This document shows positions 1 to 8,093 of a stretch of DNA of 64,000 bases, in pieces; the stretch's first letter is position 1, and each line of letters starts with the position of its first letter. The notes below the pieces were generated by a model, which ran no database searches, had not been told where the DNA came from, and saw only the letters and a list, made by a program, of their open reading frames with translations. Origin of the DNA: Comamonas halotolerans. GTDB taxonomy: Bacteria > Pseudomonadota > Gammaproteobacteria > Burkholderiales > Burkholderiaceae_C. The position numbers and the translations under genes were made by a program. The stretch covers positions 62,001 through 126,000 of the forward strand of contig NZ_JASAUZ010000045.1 of NCBI RefSeq assembly GCF_030162935.1. Reading direction: 5' to 3'.

Positions 1-350
1 TGAAAGCGTGCCTTGTCGTAAATGCGTTGCTGGTGCCACTGCTGAAAGGGGTGGGTACCTCCCCCGACGACCGCGATGTTGAGTTTGTCGGCACTTTTGA
101 CCAGCGCATTGCGAATGGGGGTGAGCTGGCTCAGCACCTCGGCAGCACTTTTGCAAATGCCGGTGGAGATTTCGATCATGCTGCTGGTCATCTCTGGCAC
201 CACGCTGCCGGGCAGCGCATGTTTGCCCATCAGGCGCAACATGTCGGTGGCGTAGGGTGCCAGATCGTAGTCATTGGTATTGACCAGCTGCAACTCCAAC
301 TCGACGCCCAGGGTCAGCGGTTCGGACTGTTGAAAGGCTTCTAAGGGCAT
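1..350 (-). CDS. ybdK: Carboxylate-amine ligase YbdK (glutamate-cysteine ligase family 2), 5' part only
   Basis: This is the N-terminal 116 residues of a GCS2-family carboxylate-amine ligase; the rest lies beyond the left edge. YbdK has weak glutamate-cysteine ligase activity in E. coli, and its physiological role is unsettled. The start reads [20 protein letters not shown], with the family's [14 protein letters not shown]-grasp-like opening near residue 14 and a [10 protein letters not shown] motif near residue 100, both as in E. coli YbdK. The ATG lies 2 bases after the stop of the upstream antiporter gene, so the two are almost certainly co-transcribed. The family assignment is firm; the substrate is unknown. 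Confidence 0.85.
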   Translation of the reverse strand, partial: MPLEAFQQSEPLTLGVELELQLVNTNDYDLAPYATDMLRLMGKHALPGSVVPEMTSSMIEISTGICKSAAEVLSQLTPIRNALVKSADKLNIAVVGGGTHPFQQWHQQRIYDKARF

Positions 351-352
351 CT

Positions 353-1603
353 TCAGTCTCCGTTTGCAGGTTGTGGGGGTGTGCTGCGATCCACTCGAAG
401 GGATCCTTCTCCGGCACGTCGCAGTGCAAGGGTAGCCAGGACAGCGCCCAGCAGCTCCAAAAGCAAAATGGCAGGAAGCGCCGTTCCCGTGATGGTTTGC
501 GCCGCTTCTGGCGCTGCCTGCGCAAACTGCGAGGCAATCAGCAGAGCAACACCCGACATGGGGGTCATGGCGCATGCGACCCAGACGGCTTGACGCCAGC
601 TGGCCCCCGTGCCGATATTGCCCACGCCTACTCCCACGGCCTTGGCCAGCAGGCGGGCCACAATCAACGCAAGCACGGTGATGGTGACCGCGCCTGACCA
701 GGAGGCTTGCGCGGCAATGGTGGAGACCAGTACAAACATCAGCATGGTGAGCAGTGATGAGGCAGTACCTAGCTGACGCGGCCAGGCCCAAGGTCGTCGG
801 TGCAGCTGTTTGAGCAGCATGCCGCCGAGCAATGCAGCCAAGGGGGCTGAGCCACCCAGATGCGCCGCAATCGCAGTGGCGGCGGCAATCAATGCCAGCA
901 TGAGCAAAGAAGTGTTTTCGCTGGTGGGGCTCATCAGGTGCAGCGCCAGACGCATGGTCAGGCATAGCAAGGCAGCGACGGTGATTGATACGCCCAACAC
1001 CACGAGAACAGGGGTGATGTCGTGCCATAAAGAGGCGCTGGGGCGTGCAAAAATTTCTGCTTTGGCGCTACCCAGAGTCAGCGCGTACAGGGTGGACAGA
1101 GTGGCCAATGCCATGGCACGGTCGGTGACTGGTCCGACAGATCGGGTGTCATTGATGACACGTGCCAGCACGACGGGAGATGAAGCCATGGCAATCAGGG
1201 CCAAAGGCGTTGCTGTGGCAGGTGGAATGTCCAGCCACCGAAGTGTGAAGTACACCGCTATATAGGTCAGAGCCGCTTCAACCAGACTTTGCACCAGCAC
1301 CATGGGGTTGTGCTTAAACCAGCGCAGGGTAATGCGCCCCCCACACTCAAACAGCACCATGGCCACACCCAGCTCAAGCAGGAACAACACTGGCCCTTGC
1401 AGCGGCCAGGTTGTTGCGCTAAAGCCGAACAAGCCCGCCAGTGTGCCGACCACGGCGTAGCCAAGCACCTTGGGCATGCGCAGGTGGCGCTGGAACAAAT
1501 AGCCCACCAAAGCGGCCAATGCCAGCAACAATGACCAGTGCAAGGTGTCAAAGCCCGCTGACGGTTTGAGCCACTGGGTCCAGAAGTGGAGGTCTTCGGT
1601 CAT
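353..1603 (-). CDS. Cation:proton antiporter, CPA2 (Kef-type) membrane domain
   Basis: This 416-residue, highly hydrophobic protein has about 12 membrane segments. The CPA2 exchanger fold is suggested by the run [14 protein letters not shown] near residues 76-89 and the [17 protein letters not shown] stretch near residue 140. It probably exchanges monovalent cations for protons at the inner membrane. It ends about 30 residues after the last helix and has no TrkA-N/C regulatory domain, unlike KefB/KefC, so it is a membrane-domain-only exchanger. It sits between the PF10136 gene (70 bases upstream) and ybdK (2 bases downstream) in one operon. Ion specificity cannot be read from the sequence. 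Confidence 0.8.
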   Translation of the reverse strand: MTEDLHFWTQWLKPSAGFDTLHWSLLLALAALVGYLFQRHLRMPKVLGYAVVGTLAGLFGFSATTWPLQGPVLFLLELGVAMVLFECGGRITLRWFKHNPMVLVQSLVEAALTYIAVYFTLRWLDIPPATATPLALIAMASSPVVLARVINDTRSVGPVTDRAMALATLSTLYALTLGSAKAEIFARPSASLWHDITPVLVVLGVSITVAALLCLTMRLALHLMSPTSENTSLLMLALIAAATAIAAHLGGSAPLAALLGGMLLKQLHRRPWAWPRQLGTASSLLTMLMFVLVSTIAAQASWSGAVTITVLALIVARLLAKAVGVGVGNIGTGASWRQAVWVACAMTPMSGVALLIASQFAQAAPEAAQTITGTALPAILLLELLGAVLATLALRRAGEGSLRVDRSTPPQPANGD

Positions 1604-1673
1604 GCCTTCATCCTTATCGGTGTCTCCTTGAGTCAGAGCAGCGCAAGCGCTGCATGCGTACAGTCTGCAACCA

Positions 1674-3638
1674 TCAAGGCTTGAAGAAGCTCAGTGGTCG
1701 TTTGCGCAGACGTTGTCGAATTGCTGCATAGATGCGGGAGCGCTCTACGCCGGTGACGTTTTGTGCACGCAGTGCCATGCGAAATGCGAGGTAAAAGCTC
1801 ACCATGACATTGATGGCGCCATTGAAGGGCAGCATGGCCACTGCCCACCAGAATGCGTCGTCATGGATGATCTCCCACCCGAAGGTGGCTCCTGCAACGC
1901 CAAGCTGTCCAGAAGACAGTGTGACATGTCGCACTTCCAGGCCCAAGCCGAAAAACCCTGCAATCGCGGGTGACAGCCCCAGCATCAATCCCAGCGAGAT
2001 ATTGGCGGCAAAGCCCGAGATATTGTTGCGCCAGAAGATGCTCCAGCGCTTGGCGCGCTGGCTACCCAGGAGGCTGGTGATGGTGGGGTTGTAGCGCATG
2101 GCGGAGTCCATGCGGTTGAGCACAAACCAGTTCTCGGCCCAGCCCGCAATCAAGCTGCTTAAAAACAATAGCACACCGGTGAAGGCTGCGAACAGTACCG
2201 ACGGGCCGAGCAAGCTCAGAGAGTCCAGAACCTGGATGGCGTGGGCTTCATCGAGCGGTGGTTTGCTAAAGACATAGTTGAAGAGCACAGCCAGTGCCAG
2301 GGCCGCAGGAAAGACTACCAGCACGTTCCCGAGAATTGCCGCGACCTGGGTGCGTGTGAGATTCGCTACCTCATCCACAAAGCCTTCAATGGCGCCTTGC
2401 TCATTGATGTCTTTGAGTTTGGAGGCCATGGCCGGAGCGGTCATGGCCGGTTGTTTTGTGGCTACTGTGAAATGTAGCAGTTGAATCAGCACAAAGCTGA
2501 TGGCGTAATTGATGCCAGCCCAGAAGCCACCCCAGAACGCTGAGAAGGCGAGTGCGGCCAGGCCGAACTTCACCATGGTGGTGACCGACATGACCAGGCC
2601 ACCACCTGCGGCCTGGCGAACCATCTGCAGATACTCTTTGCCGTTGCGGGTGATGTAGTGTTCGCCCGTTTCTGCACTGCGCTCGGTGACCTTGGCGGCC
2701 AGCAGTGAAGTATTGGTGGAAATCAGTGAGCGAAGACTGCGGCGCTCCCGGGCAACGCTGACAAAGCCAGCCAGCAAGCGCATGGCTTCTTGTTCGGGGT
2801 GTTCGCTGGTCAGGCAGTCCAACAACTGGCGAATGCGCACAATGCGAGTGCGAAGCTGGCGCACGCGGAACACCAGTCCGACAGAGATGCCATCGTCGCC
2901 GAAATGGTTGTAAACCGTGCCAATGGCAGCGCGGCACGCGTCCAGACGCTCGCGCAAACGCTTTTCTGCTTCGATCAGGCGATCCGGTGTGCGCAAGCCG
3001 TGCAGCACTTCAATGCGCAGGCTTTCAACATCGCGAATCAGGTCATGAAATGGGCGTGCATCGCGAGCCTCTTCACTCATGCGCAGTCGCAACTCGGGGG
3101 CAAAACCGTTCGACAGGATCTGGCCAGCGCAATACGTGATGGCGTTGAGCAGTGCATGCTTCCAAAAGCTGGCACCCTGACCGTCCTCGGGAATGAGCAG
3201 CGCATCCAGCCTCTGCAGCAAGGGCTCGGGCAACGCTGTCAGCCAGCGGGCATCAAACTCGCTGGGCATGGCAATGGTGAATAGCTCCGATGCATCAATG
3301 GTCTCTGGAGTGCCTGGTAGCAGCTTGTTGCGAATGCGCTCAGAGACCTCATTCATCATGGCCGTGCGCGGGGCAAAGCCCAGGTCAGCGAGCAGGGTGG
3401 TGATATCGACACGGTCGATAAAGGTCAGCCACCAGGCTTGCAAGCGCTGTCGTGCTTCACTGTCATTTTCCAGCGCGGATACAAAAGCCTCAACACGAGA
3501 CAGCGCCACTTCAATAGAAGGCTCAGAAGCACGCACCCATTCCAGGACGTGGATCAGCCACAGATGGCGTTCGGCAATGTCGGCGCTCGGGTCTAGTTCC
3601 GCGAGCAGACGGGGCAAGTCATGTTTTTTGCTGCGCAT
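1674..3638 (-). CDS. PF10136-family membrane protein ('site-specific recombinase', Gcr-like)
   Basis: This 654-residue protein resembles the family annotated as site-specific recombinase (PF10136, neisserial Gcr). The N-terminal ~330 residues are soluble, helical and Arg-rich, including a likely coiled coil around residues 190-300. The C-terminal half contains about six hydrophobic segments, starting near GGGLVMSVTTMVKFGLAALA (about 345). No serine- or tyrosine-recombinase active-site motif is visible, so the name probably does not describe the function; an inner-membrane role is more likely. The ATG follows directly after the apaG stop (TGAATG), indicating translational coupling. Family placement is from memory of conserved features. 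Confidence 0.75.
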   Translation of the reverse strand: MRSKKHDLPRLLAELDPSADIAERHLWLIHVLEWVRASEPSIEVALSRVEAFVSALENDSEARQRLQAWWLTFIDRVDITTLLADLGFAPRTAMMNEVSERIRNKLLPGTPETIDASELFTIAMPSEFDARWLTALPEPLLQRLDALLIPEDGQGASFWKHALLNAITYCAGQILSNGFAPELRLRMSEEARDARPFHDLIRDVESLRIEVLHGLRTPDRLIEAEKRLRERLDACRAAIGTVYNHFGDDGISVGLVFRVRQLRTRIVRIRQLLDCLTSEHPEQEAMRLLAGFVSVARERRSLRSLISTNTSLLAAKVTERSAETGEHYITRNGKEYLQMVRQAAGGGLVMSVTTMVKFGLAALAFSAFWGGFWAGINYAISFVLIQLLHFTVATKQPAMTAPAMASKLKDINEQGAIEGFVDEVANLTRTQVAAILGNVLVVFPAALALAVLFNYVFSKPPLDEAHAIQVLDSLSLLGPSVLFAAFTGVLLFLSSLIAGWAENWFVLNRMDSAMRYNPTITSLLGSQRAKRWSIFWRNNISGFAANISLGLMLGLSPAIAGFFGLGLEVRHVTLSSGQLGVAGATFGWEIIHDDAFWWAVAMLPFNGAINVMVSFYLAFRMALRAQNVTGVERSRIYAAIRQRLRKRPLSFFKP

Positions 3639-4055
3639 TCAGTGCAAAGTGCGAGAGGAAGGCTGTGGGATGGATGGGGCGCTGCCCGAAGACACACTGG
3701 CATCCAGCACAAACAAGGGAATGAGCGCCTCGAAGGTGTCGCCATGTTCCGTAATACACAGGTAGCGACCCTGCATGTTGCCGGTGGCAGTGCGTAGCTC
3801 GCAGCCGCTGCTGTAACTAAAGCTTTCTCCGGGTTGCAGCAAAGGCTGGCGGCCCACAACGCCCAGACCGTGGACTTCTTGCTGTTCCTGGTTGGCATCG
3901 GTGATCAACCAGTGCCGGGCAATCAATTGAGCGGCAACATCGCCCGAGTTGGTGACGGTGATGGTGTAAGCAAAGCGATAAAGCCCCTGTTGGGGCATGG
4001 ACTGCTCCGCCTCGTAATGGGCGTGTGCTTCAACCAGAAACTCATACATAGGCAT
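3639..4055 (-). CDS. apaG: ApaG protein
   Basis: This 138-residue protein is a single immunoglobulin-like ApaG domain (DUF525), linked in enterobacteria to Co2+/Mg2+ homeostasis. The hallmark pattern GLGVVGRQP then [10 protein letters not shown] is present at about residues 65-90, followed by the MQGRY turn. The start [11 protein letters not shown] matches the usual family start. The reading frame stays open far upstream, but that is only the antisense of rpe. The C-terminal ~20 residues are Ser/Pro-rich and extend past the domain. Its start lies 30 bases from the divergent rpe start, so promoters of the two genes must overlap the opposite gene or share the gap. It heads the apaG / PF10136 / antiporter / ybdK operon. 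Confidence 0.92.
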   Translation of the reverse strand: MPMYEFLVEAHAHYEAEQSMPQQGLYRFAYTITVTNSGDVAAQLIARHWLITDANQEQQEVHGLGVVGRQPLLQPGESFSYSSGCELRTATGNMQGRYLCITEHGDTFEALIPLFVLDASVSSGSAPSIPQPSSRTLH

Positions 4056-4085
4056 GTGGCTATGGTAACTGCGACAATTGACGGC

Positions 4086-4769
4086 ATGAACCCCACGTAC
4101 CGCATCGCCCCCTCCATTTTGTCTGCCGACTTTGCCCGTTTGGGTGAGGAAGTGCGCACTGTCATTGCATCCGGCGCAGACTGGATTCACTTTGACGTGA
4201 TGGACAACCACTACGTTCCCAATCTGACATTCGGCCCCATGATTTGTCAGGCTTTGAAGCCCCATGCAGTGACACCCGACGGCCAGCCCGTTCCGATTGA
4301 TGTGCACCTGATGGTGCAGCCAGTGGACGAACTGGCTTCGGCCTTTGCCAAGGCGGGAGCGGACTACATCAGCTTCCATCCCGACGCTTCGGCCCACGTG
4401 CATCGCAGCATCCAGAACATCAAGTCCCATGGTGTGAAGGCCGGTCTGACCTTCAACCCCGCCATGCCCCTGGATGTGCTGGACTGGGTGATTGAAGACC
4501 TGGACCTGATCTTGCTGATGAGCGTGAACCCGGGCTTTGGCGGCCAGAGCTTCATCGACAGCACCTTGCGCAAGATTGAGGCTGTGCGCAAGCGCATTGA
4601 TGCATGCGGCAAAGACATTCGCCTGGAAGTTGATGGCGGAATCAAGGAAGGCAATATCCGAGCGGTAGCCAACGCTGGTGCGGACACGTTTGTGGCGGGC
4701 AGCGCTATTTTCGGCAAGCCGGACTACAAGGCAGTGATTGACCAGATGAGAGCGAATCTGGCAGCCTGA
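4086..4769 (+). CDS. rpe: Ribulose-phosphate 3-epimerase
   Basis: This enzyme interconverts ribulose 5-phosphate and xylulose 5-phosphate in the pentose phosphate and Calvin pathways. The 227-residue TIM barrel is complete: [16 protein letters not shown] at the N-terminus, metal ligands H35 and D37 in IHFDVMD, H74 in VHLMV, and catalytic D183 in LEVDGGI, followed by the phosphate-binding GSAIF loop. The start [10 protein letters not shown] was chosen by family length; an in-frame ATG at 4062 would add eight residues. It is divergent from apaG with only 30 bases between start codons, and is followed by gph, a common pairing in beta- and gammaproteobacteria. Confidence 0.96.
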   Translation: MNPTYRIAPSILSADFARLGEEVRTVIASGADWIHFDVMDNHYVPNLTFGPMICQALKPHAVTPDGQPVPIDVHLMVQPVDELASAFAKAGADYISFHPDASAHVHRSIQNIKSHGVKAGLTFNPAMPLDVLDWVIEDLDLILLMSVNPGFGGQSFIDSTLRKIEAVRKRIDACGKDIRLEVDGGIKEGNIRAVANAGADTFVAGSAIFGKPDYKAVIDQMRANLAA

Positions 4770-4906
4770 GGCTGGTTGTTTGCAGTGCCGTGAGTGCTGC
4801 AGCGCGCTGTGAGGCCTGCTATGCGCAGGCCTTTTTGTTGGGAAAAACGCAGGTTGCTGGTGTCTGTGCGGCACACACAGCAGCAACTTTCTGTGAGGTG
4901 GACAAG

Positions 4907-5599
4907 ATGTCTGTGAAATTGAAGTTGGATGGCGTGCCTGCCATCGGCCCACTGGATGCCGTGATTGTGGATCTGGACGGCACCATGGTGGATACGCTCG
5001 GCGATTTTGCCCAAGCCCTCAACCGCATGCTGCAGGATCTGGCTTTGCCGGCTGTACCCGCATCAGCCATTGAAAACATGGTGGGCAAAGGTTCGGAGCA
5101 TCTGATTCGCTCGGTGCTGGCTTATGTCGGGGCGGCAGATATTGAAGCGGTTTATGAAACTGCTTGGCAGCGTTACCAGCACCACTATCTGGACATCAAT
5201 GGACAGTATGCGCAGGTGTATCCGGGGGTGATCGAAGGCCTGGAAAAACTGCAAGCAGCAGGCCTGCGCATGGCATGCCTGACCAACAAGCCGTTGTCCT
5301 TTGCCCAGCCTTTGTTGCAAGCCAAGGGCTTGGCACCGTATTTCAGCCATGTGTTCGGTGGTGACTCCTTTGCCAAGAAAAAACCTGATCCATTACCGCT
5401 GCTGAAAACCTGTGAAGCTCTGGGCACGGCTGCTGCACGCACCTTGATGCTGGGCGACTCCAGCAACGACGCACAAGCTGCACGCGCTGCGGGTTGTCCG
5501 GTGGTGCTGGTGAGCTATGGTTACAACCATGGTGAACCAATTCGCAGTGTGGATGCGGATGGTTTTGTGGATTGCTTGACCGAGCTGCACATGCTCTGA
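4907..5599 (+). CDS. gph: Phosphoglycolate phosphatase (HAD family)
   Basis: This enzyme dephosphorylates 2-phosphoglycolate from DNA repair or oxygenation side reactions. The 230-residue HAD hydrolase has motif I DLDGTMVDT (nucleophile D22, acid D24), motif II LTNKP, the Lys loop FAKKKPDP and motif III MLGDSSNDAQAA, with a subclass IA helical cap. I start at the ATG at 4907, preceded by GAGGTGG; the frame is open to 4790 but the extra residues do not resemble the family. It lies 137 bases behind rpe and is probably in the same transcript. HAD specificity is inferred from context and overall similarity to Gph. Confidence 0.9.
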   Translation: MSVKLKLDGVPAIGPLDAVIVDLDGTMVDTLGDFAQALNRMLQDLALPAVPASAIENMVGKGSEHLIRSVLAYVGAADIEAVYETAWQRYQHHYLDINGQYAQVYPGVIEGLEKLQAAGLRMACLTNKPLSFAQPLLQAKGLAPYFSHVFGGDSFAKKKPDPLPLLKTCEALGTAAARTLMLGDSSNDAQAARAAGCPVVLVSYGYNHGEPIRSVDADGFVDCLTELHML

Positions 5600-5624
5600 G
5601 CGGTGGCCTTGGTAAACCCTGGAT

Positions 5625-5653
5625 TTGGCCGCTACTGGGGTTTTGTTTAGTAT
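5625..5653 (+). promoter_or_regulatory. Candidate sigma-70 promoter for the speD-speE fusion gene
   Basis: TTGGCC and TAGTAT are separated by 17 bases, about 90 bases before the start codon. Each hexamer matches consensus at four of six positions. This is read by eye and is only suggestive. Confidence 0.3.
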
Positions 5654-5742
5654 TCGCAGTCTTTGCCTTTTCAAATGATGAATTTCGCCTGGGGGAGAAG
5701 CTGTTCACCCCTGGTGCGTTGTGACCGGGAGGACTTCACGAC

Positions 5743-6984
5743 ATGCAAGGTTTGCACCTGACCGCTGATTTGTATCAATGTGCTTGTGACGACGGACTGA
5801 TGCTGGATGCACAGACGATCGCCAGCTTGTGCCGAAGGCAGACAGAGAGCTCAGGCCTGACCTTGGTGGATGATCGTTGGGTGAAGTTTCCGGACTGGCA
5901 GGGGCAGCCCGGCGGTGTCACCGGTACGGTGTTGCTGGCAGAGTCGCATCTGGCCATCCATACCTGGCCTGAAACCGGCAATGTGACAGTGGATGTATAT
6001 GTCTGCAATTTTTCGGATGACAACTCCACGAAAGCACAAGCCTTGATGGATGGCGTGGTCAACGCATACGCCCCGAAGCACGCTGTGCGTCAGCAGCTGT
6101 GGCGCGGTGATATCGCCACCGATGGAGTGGGCCAATATCCCTGGGCGATGGAGCAACTCACACCCAATGCGGCTTTCGGGTTTCGCGCCAGTAATGTCAC
6201 GCGGCGACAAACTGCTTTTCAGACGCTGGAGATGATGGATACCGACAGTTTTGGTCGTGTGATGCGTCTGGATAACTGTTTCATGACCAGTGAGCGCGAT
6301 GAGTTTTTCTATCATGAATGCATGGCACACCCTGCAGCCATGGCCCATCCACAGCCACGCAGCGCATTGATCATTGGCGGGGGTGATGGGGGGCTGGCCG
6401 AAGAGTTGCTCAAGCACGCCACCATGCAGCGTGTGGTGCTGGCTGAGCTGGACGAAGCGGTGATCGAGGCCAGCAAGGCAGAGCTGGAGAAAGTGCATCG
6501 CAATGCGTGGGATGACCCGCGATTGCATGTGCAAATCGGTGATGGCATGGCGTTCATCGATAGCACTGCAGAGCGCTTTGACCTGCTACTCATGGATTTG
6601 ACGGATCCGGACACGCCTGCAGGCTCGCTGTATGAAGCGGCTGCTCTTCAGCGCATGAAAGGTGTACTGGCACACGGTGGGGCATTGGTCCTGCATCTGG
6701 GCAGCCCAGTGTTTCATCCTGAGCAAGTGCAGCATTTGAGTCAGACTTTGCACGGTCTGTTCCAGCATGTGCGCTGCTATGGGGTGTATGTGCCGCTGTA
6801 CGGAGCTTACTGGGGCATGGCCGTATGTTCAGACACCATCGATGCGCAATCCGTGACTTCTGAGGTGGTGCAGCAACGTCTGAGTGAGCGTGGCGTGCAG
6901 GATCTGCAGTATTACAACGCAGCGGTGCATGGAGCCTTGTTTGCACTGCCCAATTACTACGCTCAATTGGTGGGGCGAGCCTGA
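5743..6984 (+). CDS. Fused S-adenosylmethionine decarboxylase (SpeD/SpeH) - spermidine synthase (SpeE)
   Basis: This 413-residue protein joins two steps of spermidine synthesis. Residues 1-115 are a class 1b AdoMet decarboxylase: ESHLAIHTWPE at 67-77 holds the self-cleavage site, with Ser68 (future pyruvoyl), His73 and Cys88 spaced exactly as Ser63/His68/Cys83 of the B. subtilis-type enzyme. Residues 140-413 are a Rossmann aminopropyltransferase with RLDNCFMTSERDEFFYHE (175-192), GGGDGG (212-217) and DLTDP (285-289). The fusion would make decarboxylated AdoMet and transfer its aminopropyl group to putrescine in one polypeptide. Self-cleavage at Ser68 would leave the synthase attached to the alpha chain. 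GGGAGG is the ribosome site. Flanking genes are unrelated. Activity of both halves is inferred from intact motifs. Confidence 0.88.
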   Translation: MQGLHLTADLYQCACDDGLMLDAQTIASLCRRQTESSGLTLVDDRWVKFPDWQGQPGGVTGTVLLAESHLAIHTWPETGNVTVDVYVCNFSDDNSTKAQALMDGVVNAYAPKHAVRQQLWRGDIATDGVGQYPWAMEQLTPNAAFGFRASNVTRRQTAFQTLEMMDTDSFGRVMRLDNCFMTSERDEFFYHECMAHPAAMAHPQPRSALIIGGGDGGLAEELLKHATMQRVVLAELDEAVIEASKAELEKVHRNAWDDPRLHVQIGDGMAFIDSTAERFDLLLMDLTDPDTPAGSLYEAAALQRMKGVLAHGGALVLHLGSPVFHPEQVQHLSQTLHGLFQHVRCYGVYVPLYGAYWGMAVCSDTIDAQSVTSEVVQQRLSERGVQDLQYYNAAVHGALFALPNYYAQLVGRA

Positions 6985-7047
6985 GTGGTTGGCCTGCACT
7001 GCAGGCCGCGGTGGTCTGGAGGTGCAAGGCTCACACGGTCGATCTTC

Positions 7048-7674
7048 CTATTCCACGGACCTATGCAGCAACTGTGCTTTCAGGCGACTGTCCGCGGGTT
7101 GAGGGCCAAGCCATATGCCAAGCATTGCTTGATAGAACGCGGCCTCAGGAAACTGCCCCGTGTCGGGCTGGCCGTTGATGCTCAGCTGCATGCCCTTTTG
7201 GGGAATCCAGTCAAGGGTGAACGAGTCACCGGCCTTAAGTCCTTTGTAGCGGTTGAACACCTCGCTCATGCGCATCACCCCGGGAATGAGCAGGGACAGC
7301 TGGCGCTTGTCCATATTGTTTTCCATGCCGTGTGCAAACAAGGTACCAAGCTCGGAGGCATTGATGTTGCGCAACATGTGCACAGAGATGCGTTTAGGGC
7401 CTGAAAGTTGGCCAATTGCTTGTAGCGAATCGGTGGGTTTTTCCAGATAAAGCGCCGCAGAATAGAGTTGGGAATCGCCCTTGGTGCGAACTCCCACACC
7501 GTTGCGATGCAGTGTCTGGCCCTGCACCTCTATGGTCTCTGGATGTGCGGCAAGCTCTGCTGACTCTGTAGTTTGAGACCAACTCGGCAGCCCTGTCGCG
7601 CAAAGTATCAAGAGCAGTCTTGCAAGCACAAGGCGCAGCAGGCGGAATCCAGGGGCAGCGTACGCAGTCAGCAT
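7048..7674 (-). CDS. Chalcone isomerase-like exported protein
   Basis: This is a 208-residue protein with a signal peptide (MLTAYAAPGF then a hydrophobic stretch ending near residue 33). The mature part resembles the bacterial chalcone isomerase-like family (PF16036): ETIEVQGQTLHRNGVGVRTK, SAALYLEKP and KRISVHMLRNI near residues 45-105, and LLIPGVMRM then FTLDWIP. Bacterial members do not act on flavonoids, and their role is unknown. I start at 7674 because AAGGA lies six bases upstream; an in-frame ATG at 7707 lacks a ribosome site and would precede the signal peptide. It is convergent with the speD-speE fusion, with 63 bases between stops. Confidence 0.75.
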   Translation of the reverse strand: MLTAYAAPGFRLLRLVLARLLLILCATGLPSWSQTTESAELAAHPETIEVQGQTLHRNGVGVRTKGDSQLYSAALYLEKPTDSLQAIGQLSGPKRISVHMLRNINASELGTLFAHGMENNMDKRQLSLLIPGVMRMSEVFNRYKGLKAGDSFTLDWIPQKGMQLSINGQPDTGQFPEAAFYQAMLGIWLGPQPADSRLKAQLLHRSVE

Positions 7675-8093
7675 GAGAGTTCCTTGCCAAGTTTTTTGGA
7701 AGTGCACGAGCGTGCTTTTGGACGTTTTATTGTGCGTCGCAGGTCTGGCGTGTACAAGCGCTTGTCAAGCTTTGGCAGGAAAACCACGTGCCATGCTGCG
7801 TCTAAAGGTGAAGTGCACCATCGTGGCTGAGTAAGGAAGAGGCCTTGGGTGCAATCACCAGATGCGCTACACTTGCCCACTATGTTCATTCATCACGTGT
7901 TCATCACAGGTTGCGCGGACCGGGGAGCCTGGCCCTGGCGTAAGCCTGCATCTATGACCGTTTGATGGCGCCCGCCAGCACGGGTGCACCCATGTCCGCC
8001 ACCGCTGCGGACGGTTTGAATGAATTGCAGCGCCTGCCTTTTTGCTGTCCTCAGGACTACGCAGTGCGATGCCCCGACTGGGAAACCTGCTCT
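7675..8093. other. 419-base intergenic leader before trpE
   Basis: No convincing gene is visible here. The reading frame of trpE remains open from 7962, but those residues do not resemble TrpE. I looked for a tryptophan-rich leader peptide followed by competing hairpins and did not find one. The region carries the candidate trpE promoter at 7845-7873, which implies a leader of roughly 210 bases. Confidence 0.4.
7845..7873 (+). promoter_or_regulatory. Candidate sigma-70 promoter for trpE
   Basis: TTGGGT, a 17-base spacer, then TACACT. The -35 keeps the TTG core and the -10 matches four of six positions. It is the best promoter-like pair seen upstream of trpE. Confidence 0.4.

Noticed and set aside
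3639-4952. A 437-codon open frame on the minus strand extending apaG upstream
   Set aside because: Everything upstream of 4055 is antisense to rpe and gph, and the apaG family begins at MPMYEF.
7962-8093. N-terminal extension of TrpE, or a trp leader peptide
   Set aside because: The residues do not match TrpE, and no run of Trp codons followed by alternative hairpins is present. A GTG start at 8094 matches the family.
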